From contig NZ_FTOG01000008.1 in assembly GCF_900156655.1 (NCBI RefSeq), forward strand, positions 1 through 64,000: 64,000 nt of DNA, given 5' to 3'. A model generated the notes under the pieces. The model was not told the DNA's origin. It did not search any database and saw only the letters and a list, made by a program, of their open reading frames with translations. The DNA is from Rhodobacter aestuarii (GTDB taxonomy: Bacteria; Pseudomonadota; Alphaproteobacteria; Rhodobacterales; Rhodobacteraceae). The translations under genes were made by a program, and so were the position numbers. This document shows, piece by piece, positions 27,208 to 36,642 of the stretch (positions are counted from its first letter, which is position 1; every line of letters starts with the position of its first letter).

Positions 27208-27594
27208 TTAGCCGCTCGCCCCCGGGGGCGCCAGTGGGCTCTCGTCTTCCTCTTCGGGCTCAGGCGGCATCACCGCGCGGATTTTCGCGGCCAAGCTGCG
27301 CGCACCGGTGCCAATGCGGGTATCGGCATGGGCCTCGGCCAGCCGTAAAACATGGTTCAGCGCGGCCATTTCATCGGCGGAAAGCACCAAGGGCGGCAGC
27401 GCCACCGCGCGGCGCAGCACATAACCCAGGCCGCGCTCGCCCTCGACCGGGACGCCATAGTCAACGAGCGTTTTCATATCGCGCCAGATCGTGCGTTCTG
27501 ACACACCGAGCCGTGCCGCCATATCTTGCGCGCGCACCAATTGCCCGTCGCGCAAGAGCATCATGATCTGTTCCAATCGTTCATTGCGGGTCAT
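27208..27594 (-). CDS. YafY/DeoR-like helix-turn-helix regulator (short)
   Basis: 128 residues from ATG at 27594. An HTH_11 domain (MTRNERLEQIMMLLRDGQLV, then AARLGVSERTIWRDMKTL) and the GYVLRRAVALPPLVLSADEM segment match the first half of WYL-type regulators (YafY). The WYL ligand domain itself is absent: the chain stops in an acidic/proline tail near residue 128. It is therefore a truncated or naturally short member. A TGACA-N6-TGTCA palindrome lies 37 bases upstream. Likely represses itself and marC. Confidence 0.85.
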   Translation of the reverse strand: MTRNERLEQIMMLLRDGQLVRAQDMAARLGVSERTIWRDMKTLVDYGVPVEGERGLGYVLRRAVALPPLVLSADEMAALNHVLRLAEAHADTRIGTGARSLAAKIRAVMPPEPEEEDESPLAPPGASG

Positions 27595-27631
27595 GGTCTG
27601 CCTCCGCCTGCTTTCTAGCCGATCCGGGGGC

Positions 27632-27653
27632 AACTGACAAATAACTGTCAGTT
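27632..27653 (-). promoter_or_regulatory. Palindromic operator upstream of the YafY-like regulator
   Basis: AACTGACA-AATAAC-TGTCAGTT has perfect 8-bp arms with 6-base spacing. TGACA-N-TGTCA palindromes are typical of HTH_11/WYL regulators. It lies in the divergent gap between the regulator and tatA, so it could affect both. Confidence 0.7.
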
Positions 27654-27764
27654 ATCTGGCGGCGCAGCGGGGGGCGCGCCCAAATGGCGCTTTGCGCCGC
27701 CGCGCTGGCTTCGTAAAACCAGATCAAACGCAACAGGCGCCAGCGCGCGTAAGGAGTGGAAAAC

Positions 27765-27977
27765 ATGTTCAACAATATTGGTGTGCCCGGTCTTTTGCTG
27801 ATCGCCGTCGTGGTGCTGGTGCTCTTTGGCAAGGGCAAGGTCAGCTCGCTCATGGGCGAAGTGGGCAAAGGCATCACCTCGTTCAAAAAAGGCATGAACG
27901 AAGGCGCCAAAGAAATTGAAGAGGCCGCCGCCGAGGGGAGCAAAGATGCGACCCCCGAAGGCAAAGACAAGGTCTGA
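27765..27977 (+). CDS. tatA: Twin-arginine translocase subunit TatA
   Basis: 70 residues from ATG at 27765, with AAGGAG 8 bases upstream. One N-terminal membrane helix ([18 protein letters not shown]), the hinge GKGKV, an amphipathic helix ([20 protein letters not shown]) and an acidic tail are the full TatA layout. It forms the variable pore through which folded proteins cross the inner membrane. First gene of tatA-tatB-tatC-ATPase. Confidence 0.95.
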   Translation: MFNNIGVPGLLLIAVVVLVLFGKGKVSSLMGEVGKGITSFKKGMNEGAKEIEEAAAEGSKDATPEGKDKV

Positions 27978-27992
27978 GGCTGAGCGCGGACC

Positions 27993-28415
27993 ATGTTCGA
28001 TATCGGGTGGAGCGAGCTTCTGGTGATTGGCGTTGTGGCGCTGATCGTGGTGGGCCCCAAAGACCTGCCGGTGATGTTCCGCAGCCTAGGGCGGATGACG
28101 GCGAAAGCCCGCGCGATGGCGCGCGACTTCACCCGGGCGATGGAAGATGCGGCCAAGGAAACGGGGCTGGATGACGCGGCCAAAGGCTTGGGCGACATTG
28201 CCCGTGCCAAGGCGCCGGGGATTTCGGCGCTGGAACGCGCCACCGAAAAATTCGAAAAATGGGAGCCGAAAATGTCTGCCGCCGCCAAGGCCGGTGCGGC
28301 TGCGGGGGCGGCGGCCTTTACGCCCGATCCGGAGTTGCAGGCGGAACTGGACGCGGCTGAACTGGCCGGAGAGCCGGAAGAGGCCCCCAAGCCCGCGCCG
28401 AAAGGTGATGCATGA
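27993..28415 (+). CDS. tatB: Twin-arginine translocase subunit TatB
   Basis: 140 residues. [30 protein letters not shown] is the family hallmark, with the conserved Glu in the membrane helix and the GPKDLP hinge. A long amphipathic helix and a Pro/Ala-rich tail follow. TatB and TatC form the receptor for twin-arginine signal peptides. It starts 15 bases after tatA and overlaps tatC by 4 bases. Confidence 0.95.
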   Translation: MFDIGWSELLVIGVVALIVVGPKDLPVMFRSLGRMTAKARAMARDFTRAMEDAAKETGLDDAAKGLGDIARAKAPGISALERATEKFEKWEPKMSAAAKAGAAAGAAAFTPDPELQAELDAAELAGEPEEAPKPAPKGDA

Positions 28416-29233
28416 GCCTTGATACCCCTGACGATACCGCCGCGCCGCTGATCGAGCATTTGGCGGAACTGCGCACGCGCATCCTGATTTCGCTTGGCGC
28501 TTTCGTTGTGGCGATGGTGGCGTGCTACGCGGTCTGGAAGCCGGTCTTCAACTTTCTGACGCAACCGATCTGCCACGCTTTGGCGGATCGCGGCCAGCAA
28601 TGCGGGCTTTACCTGATCAAACTGCAAGAAGGCTTCTTCGTTGCGGTGAATATCTCGTTCTTGGGCGGCTTTGCTTTGTCGTTCCCGATCATTGCTTGGC
28701 AGCTGTGGCGCTTCGTGGCGCCGGGGCTTTATCGCAATGAAAAGAACGCCTTCTTGCCGTTTCTGTTTGCCTCGCCTGCGATGTTCTTTGTCGGCGCGAC
28801 CTTTGCCTATTTCGTCGTGCTGCCGATGGCGTTTCGCTTCTTCCTGAGCTTCCAGCAAGGGGATATGGCGGCCGCGAATGAACTGGCCTCGATCGGCTTC
28901 CAAGGCTCGGTGCAAGAATACCTGTCGCTCACCGTCAAGTTCATCTTGGCCTTTGGGATTTGCTTCCAACTGCCGGTGTTGCTGACGCTGATGGGCAAGG
29001 CGGGGTTGATCACTGCGGCCTCTCTGTCGGGCGTGCGCAAATACGCGATTGTGGCGATTTTGCTCGTGGCTTCGGTTGCGACGCCGCCCGATGTGATCAG
29101 CCAGATCATGCTCTTCTCGGCGGTCTATCCGCTCTTTGAAGTGTCGATCCAACTCGTCAAACGCATCGAGAAAAAGCGCGAGGCGCGGATGCGGGCTGAG
29201 GGCACCTGGTTCGAGGATGAGGACGAAGAATGA
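28412..29233 (+). CDS. tatC: Twin-arginine translocase subunit TatC
   Basis: 273 residues with six membrane helices. The N-terminal [20 protein letters not shown] is the cytosolic binding site for the twin-arginine motif, and [20 protein letters not shown] is the conserved first periplasmic loop/TM2 region. The ATGA overlaps with tatB upstream and with the ATPase downstream indicate translational coupling through the whole operon. Confidence 0.96.
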   Translation: MSLDTPDDTAAPLIEHLAELRTRILISLGAFVVAMVACYAVWKPVFNFLTQPICHALADRGQQCGLYLIKLQEGFFVAVNISFLGGFALSFPIIAWQLWRFVAPGLYRNEKNAFLPFLFASPAMFFVGATFAYFVVLPMAFRFFLSFQQGDMAAANELASIGFQGSVQEYLSLTVKFILAFGICFQLPVLLTLMGKAGLITAASLSGVRKYAIVAILLVASVATPPDVISQIMLFSAVYPLFEVSIQLVKRIEKKREARMRAEGTWFEDEDEE

Positions 29234-30069
29234 GTGATCCCCTAGAGCGGATCGCGGCGGCGCTGGAGCGGATGGCCCCAGCGCCCGAACCCGCGCCTGA
29301 TTTCGCGCAGGCAGAGGCGTTTTTGTGGCATTCTGACACCGACCGTTTGGTGCCCGTGCCGCAAGTGAGCCGGGTGGATATTGCGCTTTTGCGTGGCATC
29401 GACCGGGCGCGCGATACGCTGTTGGCCAATACGTTGCAATTTGCGCGCGGGGCAGCGGCGAATAATGCGCTTTTGTGGGGCGCGCGCGGGATGGGGAAAT
29501 CCTCGCTCGTCAAAGCCGTGCAGGCGGCGGTGAATGCGCAGGGGCTCTCGCTCAAGCTGGTGGAACTGGCGCGCGAAGATCTGCCCTCGGTGGGGCGGCT
29601 GTTGAACCTGTTGCGCGCCGCGCCGCAAACCCGCTTTGTGCTTTTTTGCGATGATCTGAGCTTTAGCCATGACGATCAGCATTACAAATCGCTCAAGGCG
29701 GTGCTCGATGGCGGGATCGAAGGGCGACCTGCCAATGTGCTCTTTTATGCCACCTCAAACCGGCGTCATCTGATGCCGCGTGACATGATCGAAAACGAGC
29801 GCTCGACCGCGATCAACCCGTCGGAAGCGGTGGAGGAAAAGGTTTCGCTCTCGGATCGGTTCGGGCTGTGGCTGGGCTTCCACCCCTGCGATCAGGACGC
29901 GTATTTCGCGATGATCGAAGGCTATTGCGCGGCCTATGGGCTTGAGATCGACCCGGAGGTTTTGCGCGCCGAGGCGGTAGAATGGTATCGCACACGCGGC
30001 TCGCGCTCGGGCCGGGTGGCGTGGCAGTTCTTCACAGACCTCGCTGGGCGGCACGGCAAATCTGTCTGA
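29230..30069 (+). CDS. DUF815 AAA-type ATP-binding protein
   Basis: 279 residues. Walker [10 protein letters not shown] at 84-92, Walker [11 protein letters not shown] around 136-145 and a sensor-like region ([20 protein letters not shown]) mark a DUF815 P-loop ATPase. The function of this family is unknown. The gene overlaps tatC by 4 bases, so it is made with the translocase; a role in handling Tat substrates or in envelope assembly is conceivable but only inferred from position. No membrane segment. Confidence 0.88.
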   Translation: MSDPLERIAAALERMAPAPEPAPDFAQAEAFLWHSDTDRLVPVPQVSRVDIALLRGIDRARDTLLANTLQFARGAAANNALLWGARGMGKSSLVKAVQAAVNAQGLSLKLVELAREDLPSVGRLLNLLRAAPQTRFVLFCDDLSFSHDDQHYKSLKAVLDGGIEGRPANVLFYATSNRRHLMPRDMIENERSTAINPSEAVEEKVSLSDRFGLWLGFHPCDQDAYFAMIEGYCAAYGLEIDPEVLRAEAVEWYRTRGSRSGRVAWQFFTDLAGRHGKSV

Positions 30070-30099
30070 AGGTGCGTCCGGTTTTCATGGATGAGAAGG

Positions 30100-30122
30100 G
30101 AGGGGGCGCTGCCCCCTCTTTT
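30100..30122 (+). terminator. Terminator of the tat operon
   Basis: GAGGGGGC-GCT-GCCCCCTC followed by TTTT, 31 bases after the ATPase stop. Confidence 0.85.
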
Positions 30123-30186
30123 GCTTTCGCCAAAATTCACCCCTGGGACATTTGGACAAAGTCGAAGGGCAGGGGCTTGTGTGATG

Positions 30187-30211
30187 AAAAAGGGGGCGCG
30201 TGGCCCCCTTT
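30187..30211 (-). terminator. Terminator of the AspT/YidE-like transporter gene
   Basis: Read on the minus strand: GGGGGC-CACGC-GCCCCC then TTTTTC, 23 bases after the transporter stop. Together with the facing tat terminator it insulates the convergent pair. Confidence 0.8.
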
Positions 30212-30233
30212 CGTTTGGCTATAGTTTCGCGCG

Positions 30234-31913
30234 CTAGACCATTAAGGTCAGCACAATGATCTGTGGCGCCAAGATCCGCATACACATCACCAGCGGATAG
30301 ACCGAGGCATAGCCAATGGCTGCGGCAGAGGTGCTGGACATATTGGTGGCAAAAGCGAGCGCCGGTGGGTCGGTCATAGACCCCGCCAACACGCCCGACA
30401 GGCTGAGGTAGTTTACCTTCCAAATGATCCGCGCGGCAAAGCCGACGATCATCAGCGGGATCGCTGTGATGAACATGCCGTAGAACATCCAGCTAAACCC
30501 GTCGCCGTTCATCAGCGTATCGACGAATTGCCCGCCCGCTTTGAGGCCAACAGCGGCCAAAAAGAGCACAATCCCCAATTCGCGCAACGCATGGTTGGCG
30601 ACCGGCGGCATAAAGAACACAAACGGCCCCAAGAACCCAATCCGCGAAAGCACGATGGCGGTCACCAGCGGGCCACCGGCAAGGCCAAGTTTCAAGGGTG
30701 CCGGAAGACCGGGGAAGGCAATCGGGATGGAGCCGATGCCGATCCCGATCAAGATACCAAAGAACACGCCCGCGAATTGCACCAGTTCAAGGCTTTTCGC
30801 TTGGTTGCCAAAGAGCGGTTTGACGGCATCCACGTCATTGGGGTGCCCCACCACGGTAAGGATATCGCCAAATTGCAGCGTCAGGCTCGCCTCGACAGGC
30901 AACTGCGTCCCCGCGCGCGTGCAGCGCGAGATTGACACGCCGCGTTCTTCCAACCCGAAATCGCGGATGCGTTTGCCAAGGGCTTTCTTGGTGGTCACGG
31001 CGATGCGTTGCCACGTCAGTTGCGATCCTTTGGTGGTGGTAAGGCTCACATCCACCTCTTCGCCCAAGATCAGCACCATCGCGTGCAGTTTATCTGCCGG
31101 GCCGACAAGGTGCAGCACATCGCCCAGATGCAGCACCATCTTGCGCGACGGGTGCATCAGCAGATCGCCACGTTTGAGCCGCGAGACCACAACGCCTTGG
31201 TCGTAAAGATCGGGCACCTCGCCCAAGGGCAGGCCCTCAAGGTTGGCGTTATGCACGACCACGTTGATTGCGGGCAGTTCTTGCGCCCCTTTTGCGCGGG
31301 CGTTTTCAAACTGCTCTTCTTCCGTTTCGATCTTGATGCGCAACACGGTGCGCACGGCGATCATGGTGATCAAAATGCCGATGATCCCGAAGGGATAGGC
31401 CACCGCATAGCCAAGCGAGGCCTCGGATATCACCTCAGAGGGAACACCTGCGTCTTTGAGCACCTGCGTGGCGGCCCCAAGGCCGGGCGTATTGGTCACC
31501 GCCCCCGACATGAGCCCCACAAGCGCGGGCACCGGAATATCGGCGATGAAATGCAGCGCGACAGTGGTGGTCACGCCCAATAACACAATCGAGGCGGCGA
31601 TCAGGTTGAATTGCAGCCCTGCCTTTTGCAGCGTCGCAAAAAAGCCGGGGCCGACCTGAATCCCGATCGTGAACACAAAGATGATCAGACCAAATTCACG
31701 CACGAATTCCAGCATCTCGGGCGACAGGTGTAGCCCCGCCGCCGAGGTGAAATGGCCGACAAACAACCCGGCAAACAGCACGCCGCCGATTCCAAGCCCA
31801 ATGCCGCGCCAATTGAGCCCTCCCAGCAGAAGCCCCAGCGCCCCGGCGAGCATCAATGCAGCCGATGCCAGAGCCACTTCTGACAGGGAATGTAGAAATT
31901 CCAATAGAGCCAT
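30234..31913 (-). CDS. AspT/YidE-family transporter with two TrkA-C domains
   Basis: 559 residues from ATG at 31913; GGAGGAGG ends 6 bases upstream, and a GTG two codons earlier is less well placed. About ten membrane helices in two halves flank a central cytosolic part holding two TrkA-C (RCK-C) domains (about 205-285 and 290-375). The duplicated SGAVTNTPGLGAA and AGSMTDPPALAFA motifs belong to the aspartate:alanine exchanger family. The real substrate may be another anion or amino acid. Stands alone. Confidence 0.88.
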   Translation of the reverse strand: MALLEFLHSLSEVALASAALMLAGALGLLLGGLNWRGIGLGIGGVLFAGLFVGHFTSAAGLHLSPEMLEFVREFGLIIFVFTIGIQVGPGFFATLQKAGLQFNLIAASIVLLGVTTTVALHFIADIPVPALVGLMSGAVTNTPGLGAATQVLKDAGVPSEVISEASLGYAVAYPFGIIGILITMIAVRTVLRIKIETEEEQFENARAKGAQELPAINVVVHNANLEGLPLGEVPDLYDQGVVVSRLKRGDLLMHPSRKMVLHLGDVLHLVGPADKLHAMVLILGEEVDVSLTTTKGSQLTWQRIAVTTKKALGKRIRDFGLEERGVSISRCTRAGTQLPVEASLTLQFGDILTVVGHPNDVDAVKPLFGNQAKSLELVQFAGVFFGILIGIGIGSIPIAFPGLPAPLKLGLAGGPLVTAIVLSRIGFLGPFVFFMPPVANHALRELGIVLFLAAVGLKAGGQFVDTLMNGDGFSWMFYGMFITAIPLMIVGFAARIIWKVNYLSLSGVLAGSMTDPPALAFATNMSSTSAAAIGYASVYPLVMCMRILAPQIIVLTLMV

Positions 31914-32093
31914 GGTCACCCTCCTCCAGAGTGGCGCCCTCCCTGCGACAAAATGTGCCGAACTGCTAGGTTCAGGTCAACCCTTTGTTCCCCGATGAAA
32001 AAAGGTGCAGATATGACGCTTTTCAGGCCTCTCTTAGCGTGAGAGGCCCGGTTATGCCTTGCGCCAGATCATCCGGGGGAGGATCGGAGGGAA

Positions 32094-33269
32094 TTATTGC
32101 AAATAGGGCATCGGATCGACCGAATCGTAGCCCTTGCGGACCTCGAAATGGACGAATCCGGTGTCGCCCGCGCGCACCTTGGCAATGGTTTGGCCACGGC
32201 TGACGCGGTCGCCCTTCTTCACCGTGATGCCGTCGATGTTGGCATAAACGGTGAGCAAGCCACCTTCGTGACGCAGCACCAAGATCGGCACTTGCTCGGT
32301 GTCTTTGGTGATCGCGGCGACGGTGCCTGCATCGGCGGCTTTCACCGGGGTGCCTGCGCTGGCGGAAATATCCACCCCGTCGTTTTTGCCCTTCACATAA
32401 GGCCGCAAGATCGCCCCAGAAACCGGCATGGCAAATTTGCCGCCACCAGAGGCCGCAGTACGGTTCGTGCCCAAATTGGGGGCCGCGGATCTATCAACCG
32501 GGGTCGATGCGGCGGGTGTGTGGTCCTCCGGCAGCGGTTGCGCGGCCGACGGCGGTTCGGGCGTGGGCGAGCCTTGTCCGGGTTGGGTAATTGCCGCTGT
32601 GGCCGGGGCCGGGGCTTTGCCCGCTGCCACGGGGATCAGCAGATATTGCCCTTCGCGCACGCTCATATCAGAGGGCAGGCCGTTCCATTCGGCCAAGGCT
32701 TTGGCGGAAACATTGTAATAGCGCGCAATCGAATAGGCGGTTTCGCCGCGCGCCACCTTATGGCGGATCGGTTCGGCGCCCACGGGCGGCGCCGGGGTGC
32801 TGGGCGCTGCGGCGGCGGTTTGCGTGCCTTCGGCACGGTCAATCGCGCCCGAAGCCAGCGAGGTGATATCAATCCGTTCCGTGCCTGCGCTTGTGGTCGC
32901 GGGCGCGCTCCCGGCCGGGGCATCGGCCACGCGGAACGGCAGCGAGACCACTTCGCCCCGGTTCAGCACGGTGGTCGGTTTGAGCGCGTTATACCGCGCC
33001 AGCCGCGCCCCATCGAGGCCAAGCCGGTTGGCAATATCGGCCACGGTGTCGCCTTGGCGCGCCACGGCAACTTGGTAATTCGGGTAAGAGATCACGCCGC
33101 GGCTATCAGGCTGGGGGCGCGCAACGGTGGCCTGGCGGGCGGCATTCGAAGTGTCGAAGCCCAAATCCCCAAAGCGGCGGAAATCCTCGTCCACGCAGCC
33201 CGCAACCGTCAGCAAAGCGATGCTGGATAGGGTCATGCGGATCATCGTCTTGCCGGGGAATGCTGGCAT
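32094..33269 (-). CDS. nlpD: NlpD-like lipoprotein: two LysM domains and degenerate M23 domain
   Basis: 391 residues from ATG at 33269 (GAGGA 8 bases upstream). The lipobox LLTVAGC predicts a lipoprotein. Two LysM repeats (about 65-112 and 170-215) bind peptidoglycan; a Pro/Ala linker leads to a C-terminal M23 fold. The usual zinc ligand His of HxGxD is replaced (KNDGVDIS) and the HxH is reduced (GFVHFEV), so it is probably not a peptidase but an amidase activator like NlpD/EnvC. It follows pcm and surE as in many proteobacteria, which supports the name. Confidence 0.88.
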   Translation of the reverse strand: MPAFPGKTMIRMTLSSIALLTVAGCVDEDFRRFGDLGFDTSNAARQATVARPQPDSRGVISYPNYQVAVARQGDTVADIANRLGLDGARLARYNALKPTTVLNRGEVVSLPFRVADAPAGSAPATTSAGTERIDITSLASGAIDRAEGTQTAAAAPSTPAPPVGAEPIRHKVARGETAYSIARYYNVSAKALAEWNGLPSDMSVREGQYLLIPVAAGKAPAPATAAITQPGQGSPTPEPPSAAQPLPEDHTPAASTPVDRSAAPNLGTNRTAASGGGKFAMPVSGAILRPYVKGKNDGVDISASAGTPVKAADAGTVAAITKDTEQVPILVLRHEGGLLTVYANIDGITVKKGDRVSRGQTIAKVRAGDTGFVHFEVRKGYDSVDPMPYLQ

Positions 33270-33350
33270 CGCTCGGTCCTCGTTCTTAGCCCCGTTACCC
33301 GGGGACGTTGCTCCATCGCGGTTTCTGTGCGGCCTTGGCCAGCCCATCAC

Positions 33351-34001
33351 TCAATCGCCCGCCATGCCTTCAATCAATGGCACAAAGCGCACCGGGCGTA
33401 ATTCTTCATAGTCAAACCCGTCTTCGGTCCGGGTCACGCGGATCAAGCTTTGCACGGTATCGGACTGCCCAACAGGCAAAACCATGATACCGCCGATCTT
33501 GAGTTGCGACAACAGCGGCCCCGGCGGGTCTTCGGCGGCAGCGGTCACGAGAATGCGATCAAAGGGCGCCTGATCGGGCAAACCGCGCGAGCCATCGGTG
33601 GCGAGCGAAACGATATTGGCCAGATCAAGCGCTTCAAACACCGCCTGCGCCTCGCGCGCCAAGCGGCGGTGACGGTCCACGGTGTAAACGCGCCGCGCCA
33701 ATACCGACAGAATGGCCGCCTGATAGCCCGAACCGGTGCCGATCTCGAGCACGGTATCGCGCGTGCCGACCTCAAGCGCTTGTGTCATCAGCCCCACGAC
33801 CGAGGGCTGGGAGATGGTTTGCCCGCAAGCGATCGGCAGCGGCATATCTTCATAGGCGCGCTCGGCAAAGATGCCGCGTACAAAGGCGCCACGGTCGATG
33901 CGTTCCATCGCGGCCAGCACGCGTGCTTCGGTCACGCCCTTGGAGCGCAACGCGAAAAGAAACTGCATCTTGCGTTGGGCCAACTCGTCCGCTTCGGTCA
34001 T
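33351..34001 (-). CDS. pcm: Protein-L-isoaspartate O-methyltransferase
   Basis: 216 residues. Uses SAM to methylate isoaspartyl residues so that damaged proteins can be repaired. The SAM-binding motif [16 protein letters not shown] is intact, and the family motif [17 protein letters not shown] is present. Start overlaps the surE stop by 4 bases (ATGA). Repair protein acting in the cytosol; normal length. Confidence 0.95.
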   Translation of the reverse strand: MTEADELAQRKMQFLFALRSKGVTEARVLAAMERIDRGAFVRGIFAERAYEDMPLPIACGQTISQPSVVGLMTQALEVGTRDTVLEIGTGSGYQAAILSVLARRVYTVDRHRRLAREAQAVFEALDLANIVSLATDGSRGLPDQAPFDRILVTAAAEDPPGPLLSQLKIGGIMVLPVGQSDTVQSLIRVTRTEDGFDYEELRPVRFVPLIEGMAGD

Positions 34002-34786
34002 GCGAGCCGCCCCGTCAGATCAGTGAGCAGGTCATGCGCGGTAAGGTCCGCGCGCATCGGGGTGACCGAGGTATAGCCCTCAAGGTTGACCATTGCATCG
34101 GTGCCCGGCGCTGTTGCGCCATGCTGCGGGCCGCCCTTGATCCACAAAAACCGCCGCCCATTGGGCGAGTTTGCGGGTACGACGGAAAAGAAGCTGTCAG
34201 TGCGGTAGCCCTGCGCGGCGACGCGGTGCCCCTTCACTTGCGCGGCGGGCACGGGCGGAAAGTTCACGTTGTAAAACACCCGATAGGGGCCATCGTCCCA
34301 AATGCCGTTTTTCCAGATTTTGCGCACAAGTTCGGGGCCATGCACGCGTGCGGCCTCAAACGGGTCCAGCCCCGGTCCAAGGCAGGCGGGGCCAAGAAAT
34401 TGGCTCATCGCAATCGCCGGGATGCCTTGCAGCGCTGCTTCCATTGCGCCGCCCAAGGTGCCGGAATAAAGCGCATTTTCGGCAGAGTTATTGCCGCGGT
34501 TCACGCCCGATAGCACCAAATCGGGTCGCGCATCGGGCATGACCTCGTAAAGGCCCGCGAGCACACAATCCGCAGGGCTGCCCTCGGCGGCAAAGCGGTT
34601 CGGGCCGAGTTCGGCAAAAGACATCGGGCGATTGTAGCTGACGGCATGCCCCACGCCCGATTGCTCAAAGGCAGGGGCGACGGTGATCACCTCGCCCTCC
34701 GGCCCGGCCAAGCCGCGTGCAATCTCTTCAAGCACGGCCAGACCCGGCGCGTTGATCCCGTCGTCATTGGTGATGAGAATGCGCAT
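33998..34786 (-). CDS. surE: 5'/3'-nucleotidase SurE
   Basis: 262 residues. The metal site begins with [15 protein letters not shown], continues with [20 protein letters not shown] and ends in the TSVTPM motif region. SurE dephosphorylates nucleoside monophosphates and supports stationary-phase survival. First gene of surE-pcm-nlpD, with a 4-base overlap to pcm. Confidence 0.96.
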   Translation of the reverse strand: MRILITNDDGINAPGLAVLEEIARGLAGPEGEVITVAPAFEQSGVGHAVSYNRPMSFAELGPNRFAAEGSPADCVLAGLYEVMPDARPDLVLSGVNRGNNSAENALYSGTLGGAMEAALQGIPAIAMSQFLGPACLGPGLDPFEAARVHGPELVRKIWKNGIWDDGPYRVFYNVNFPPVPAAQVKGHRVAAQGYRTDSFFSVVPANSPNGRRFLWIKGGPQHGATAPGTDAMVNLEGYTSVTPMRADLTAHDLLTDLTGRLA

Positions 34787-34895
34787 ATCCGCCCCTTCGC
34801 CGCCCTTTGGTTCTGCTTAGCAAGGCCCCGCAGGGGTAACAAGCAAAGCCAAACAATTGGCGCCAAGGTGTGCCCTTGTGGCCCCGGTTTGCGGC

Positions 34896-35555
34896 TTAAA
34901 GCACCTCGGCCAGAATCCGGCGGGCCTCTTCATGGCAATCATGCAGCGGGTCGCGGTCTTCGACCGGGTAAAACCGGGCCCGTACCGCCGTTTCCATCGG
35001 TTGCGGTTGCGCGATCACCACTTTCGGGCCGATTTTCGCGGTTTCAGCCTGCCAGCCGCGCACCAGCGACATTTGCGCGGCTTTGGTCGCGCCATAAGAC
35101 CCCCAGAAAGGCTGGCCGGTGTGGTCATCGTCAAAGAAGACTGCCGTGCCATCAACCGCACGCAGCAGCGGTTCGACCAGTGGGATCAGCGTGGTAACGG
35201 CGACATAGTTCGTGTTGACCGAGTTTTCGACATCTTCGGCATCAATATGCCCGGTCGGGCAAAGCGGTGCGGCGTGAATGGCGGCATGCACCCAAAGATC
35301 GGCCCCACCCCAGCGCGTGGCAATGCCCTGCGCCAGCGTGAGCATTTCTTCAGGCTTGGTGATGTCGAGCGGTGCGAGCGTGGCCGAGCCGCCTGCGGCT
35401 TGAATGCGGTCATCAAGCGCCTCAAGCCCGCCCACGGTGCGCGCAACGGCCATCACATGCCAGCCTTGTTTGCCAAGCTCTTCGGCGATGGCAAAGCCCA
35501 AGCCGCGCGACGCGCCGGTGACAAGGGCGAGTTTCTTTTTCGGCTGGTCGGTCAT
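34896..35555 (-). CDS. SDR-family oxidoreductase
   Basis: 219 residues. The Rossmann start TGASRGLGFAIAEELGKQG binds NAD(P)H and the catalytic YGATK (Tyr-x-x-x-Lys) is present. The usual NNAG is changed to VHAAIHAAP, and the active-site Ser before the Tyr is not obvious (VFFDDDHTGQPFWGSYGATK), so activity may differ from classical SDRs. It is short for an SDR. Substrate unknown; 109 bases downstream of surE start on the same strand. Confidence 0.85.
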   Translation of the reverse strand: MTDQPKKKLALVTGASRGLGFAIAEELGKQGWHVMAVARTVGGLEALDDRIQAAGGSATLAPLDITKPEEMLTLAQGIATRWGGADLWVHAAIHAAPLCPTGHIDAEDVENSVNTNYVAVTTLIPLVEPLLRAVDGTAVFFDDDHTGQPFWGSYGATKAAQMSLVRGWQAETAKIGPKVVIAQPQPMETAVRARFYPVEDRDPLHDCHEEARRILAEVL

Positions 35556-35650
35556 GGCATTCCTCCGGGATTTGCCCGGTTTCTAGGCGGGGCAGCAGGG
35601 CCGTGCAAGCGTCGGTTTGGCGCAGGTGGGCAGATGGTACGATTTGCGGC

Positions 35651-35965
35651 TCAGACGCGCGCAGGCAGGCGTTGGCGCGCTACGCGGGCGGAGACCTCTT
35701 GCAGGCCATGCACCAGCGAGATGCCCATGAAGCCGTGATAAACAATCGAGGCGCCAAGCAGGTGCAGGATGTAGATCCAGCCCGAGGAAATCGCGCCGCC
35801 AATGATCACGAAAATCGACACGACGACGGAGATCACAAGCGACAGCAGCATCGCCCGCCCATTGGGCCCGTAGCGGCGTTCATTGATCGCGCGGCGCTCA
35901 AGTTCTGCGGCGCCAAACAAAAGCCCCACCGAGAACAGCGTGTAGATCGTCAGCAGCCAGACCAT
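35651..35965 (-). CDS. Small membrane protein (104 aa), unknown function
   Basis: ATG at 35965 follows AAGGAG at 7 bases; the ORF upstream is not needed. Three hydrophobic segments are seen (MVWLLTIYTLFSVGLLFGAA, MLLSLVISVVVSIFVIIGGA and WIYILHLLGASIVYHGF). No known family recognised. Same strand as its neighbours but separated by about 90 bases on each side. Confidence 0.75.
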   Translation of the reverse strand: MVWLLTIYTLFSVGLLFGAAELERRAINERRYGPNGRAMLLSLVISVVVSIFVIIGGAISSGWIYILHLLGASIVYHGFMGISLVHGLQEVSARVARQRLPARV

Positions 35966-36054
35966 GATCAAACTCCTTCGCGCCGCGAATATAGGCACCG
36001 CAGAAAACTAGCACCGGGGCGTCGGTTGCGCAACGGCGCGCGGGCCGTGGTTCT

Positions 36055-36498
36055 TCACGTTTGGGCGCTTGATGGGGCAGGGGGCTCGGTGCCCTCGCAT
36101 TCGGCCTTCAGTCCGGCCAATGTCTGTGGCAAGCCCGCCTCAATCGAGCGCCCCGCCGTCATCGCAAACAAAAACGCCAGCGGACCGGTAAAGCTGATCC
36201 AGTGGGTGGTGGTGCAGCCGGTGTCGGTCGCTTCTAGCCGGTGGTGAAACCGCAGCGTGCCAAAGGGCAGCGGGCTTTCCACGGTGAAAGAGCGCCCATG
36301 ATCGACCTCGGTGACGATGATCGTGGATTTTGGCCCTTTGCGCGGTTTGAGCCAGCCGCGCGCCCCCGCCAGAAGCCCCTCGGGCAGATACACCTCAAGC
36401 ACCTCCGGGTCCCAGCGCGGCCAAGTTTCGACCGCTTCATAGCGGGCGAAAACGGCCTGCGGCGCGGCGGAAATGGCGATGCTGTGCGGCTGTCCCAT
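36055..36498 (-). CDS. SRPBCC/polyketide cyclase-like protein
   Basis: 147 residues. The pattern SIAISAAPQAVFARYEAVETWPRWDPEV followed by antiparallel strands and a C-terminal helix is the START-like SRPBCC ligand-binding fold. Such proteins bind lipids or other hydrophobic ligands; no function can be deduced here. ATG at 36498 is used. Confidence 0.82.
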   Translation of the reverse strand: MGQPHSIAISAAPQAVFARYEAVETWPRWDPEVLEVYLPEGLLAGARGWLKPRKGPKSTIIVTEVDHGRSFTVESPLPFGTLRFHHRLEATDTGCTTTHWISFTGPLAFLFAMTAGRSIEAGLPQTLAGLKAECEGTEPPAPSSAQT

Positions 36499-36576
36499 GC
36501 GATCCTCCGGTCGGTTTCCCGTTTAGAAGATAGCCGCTTTGAGCATCCGTCAAGGGCACCGATCCGCGCGATAAAA

Positions 36577-36605
36577 TACAAAAGGCCGGGTATCCCCCGG
36601 CCTTT
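36577..36605 (-). terminator. Terminator of gltA
   Basis: On the minus strand AAAGGCCGGG-GGATA-CCCGGCCTTT then TGTATTTT, starting 37 bases after the gltA stop. A 10-bp stem. Confidence 0.8.
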
Positions 36606-36642
36606 CGTCTCTTCCCCGTCTGTCGGAAACAGCGGTTCGGTT

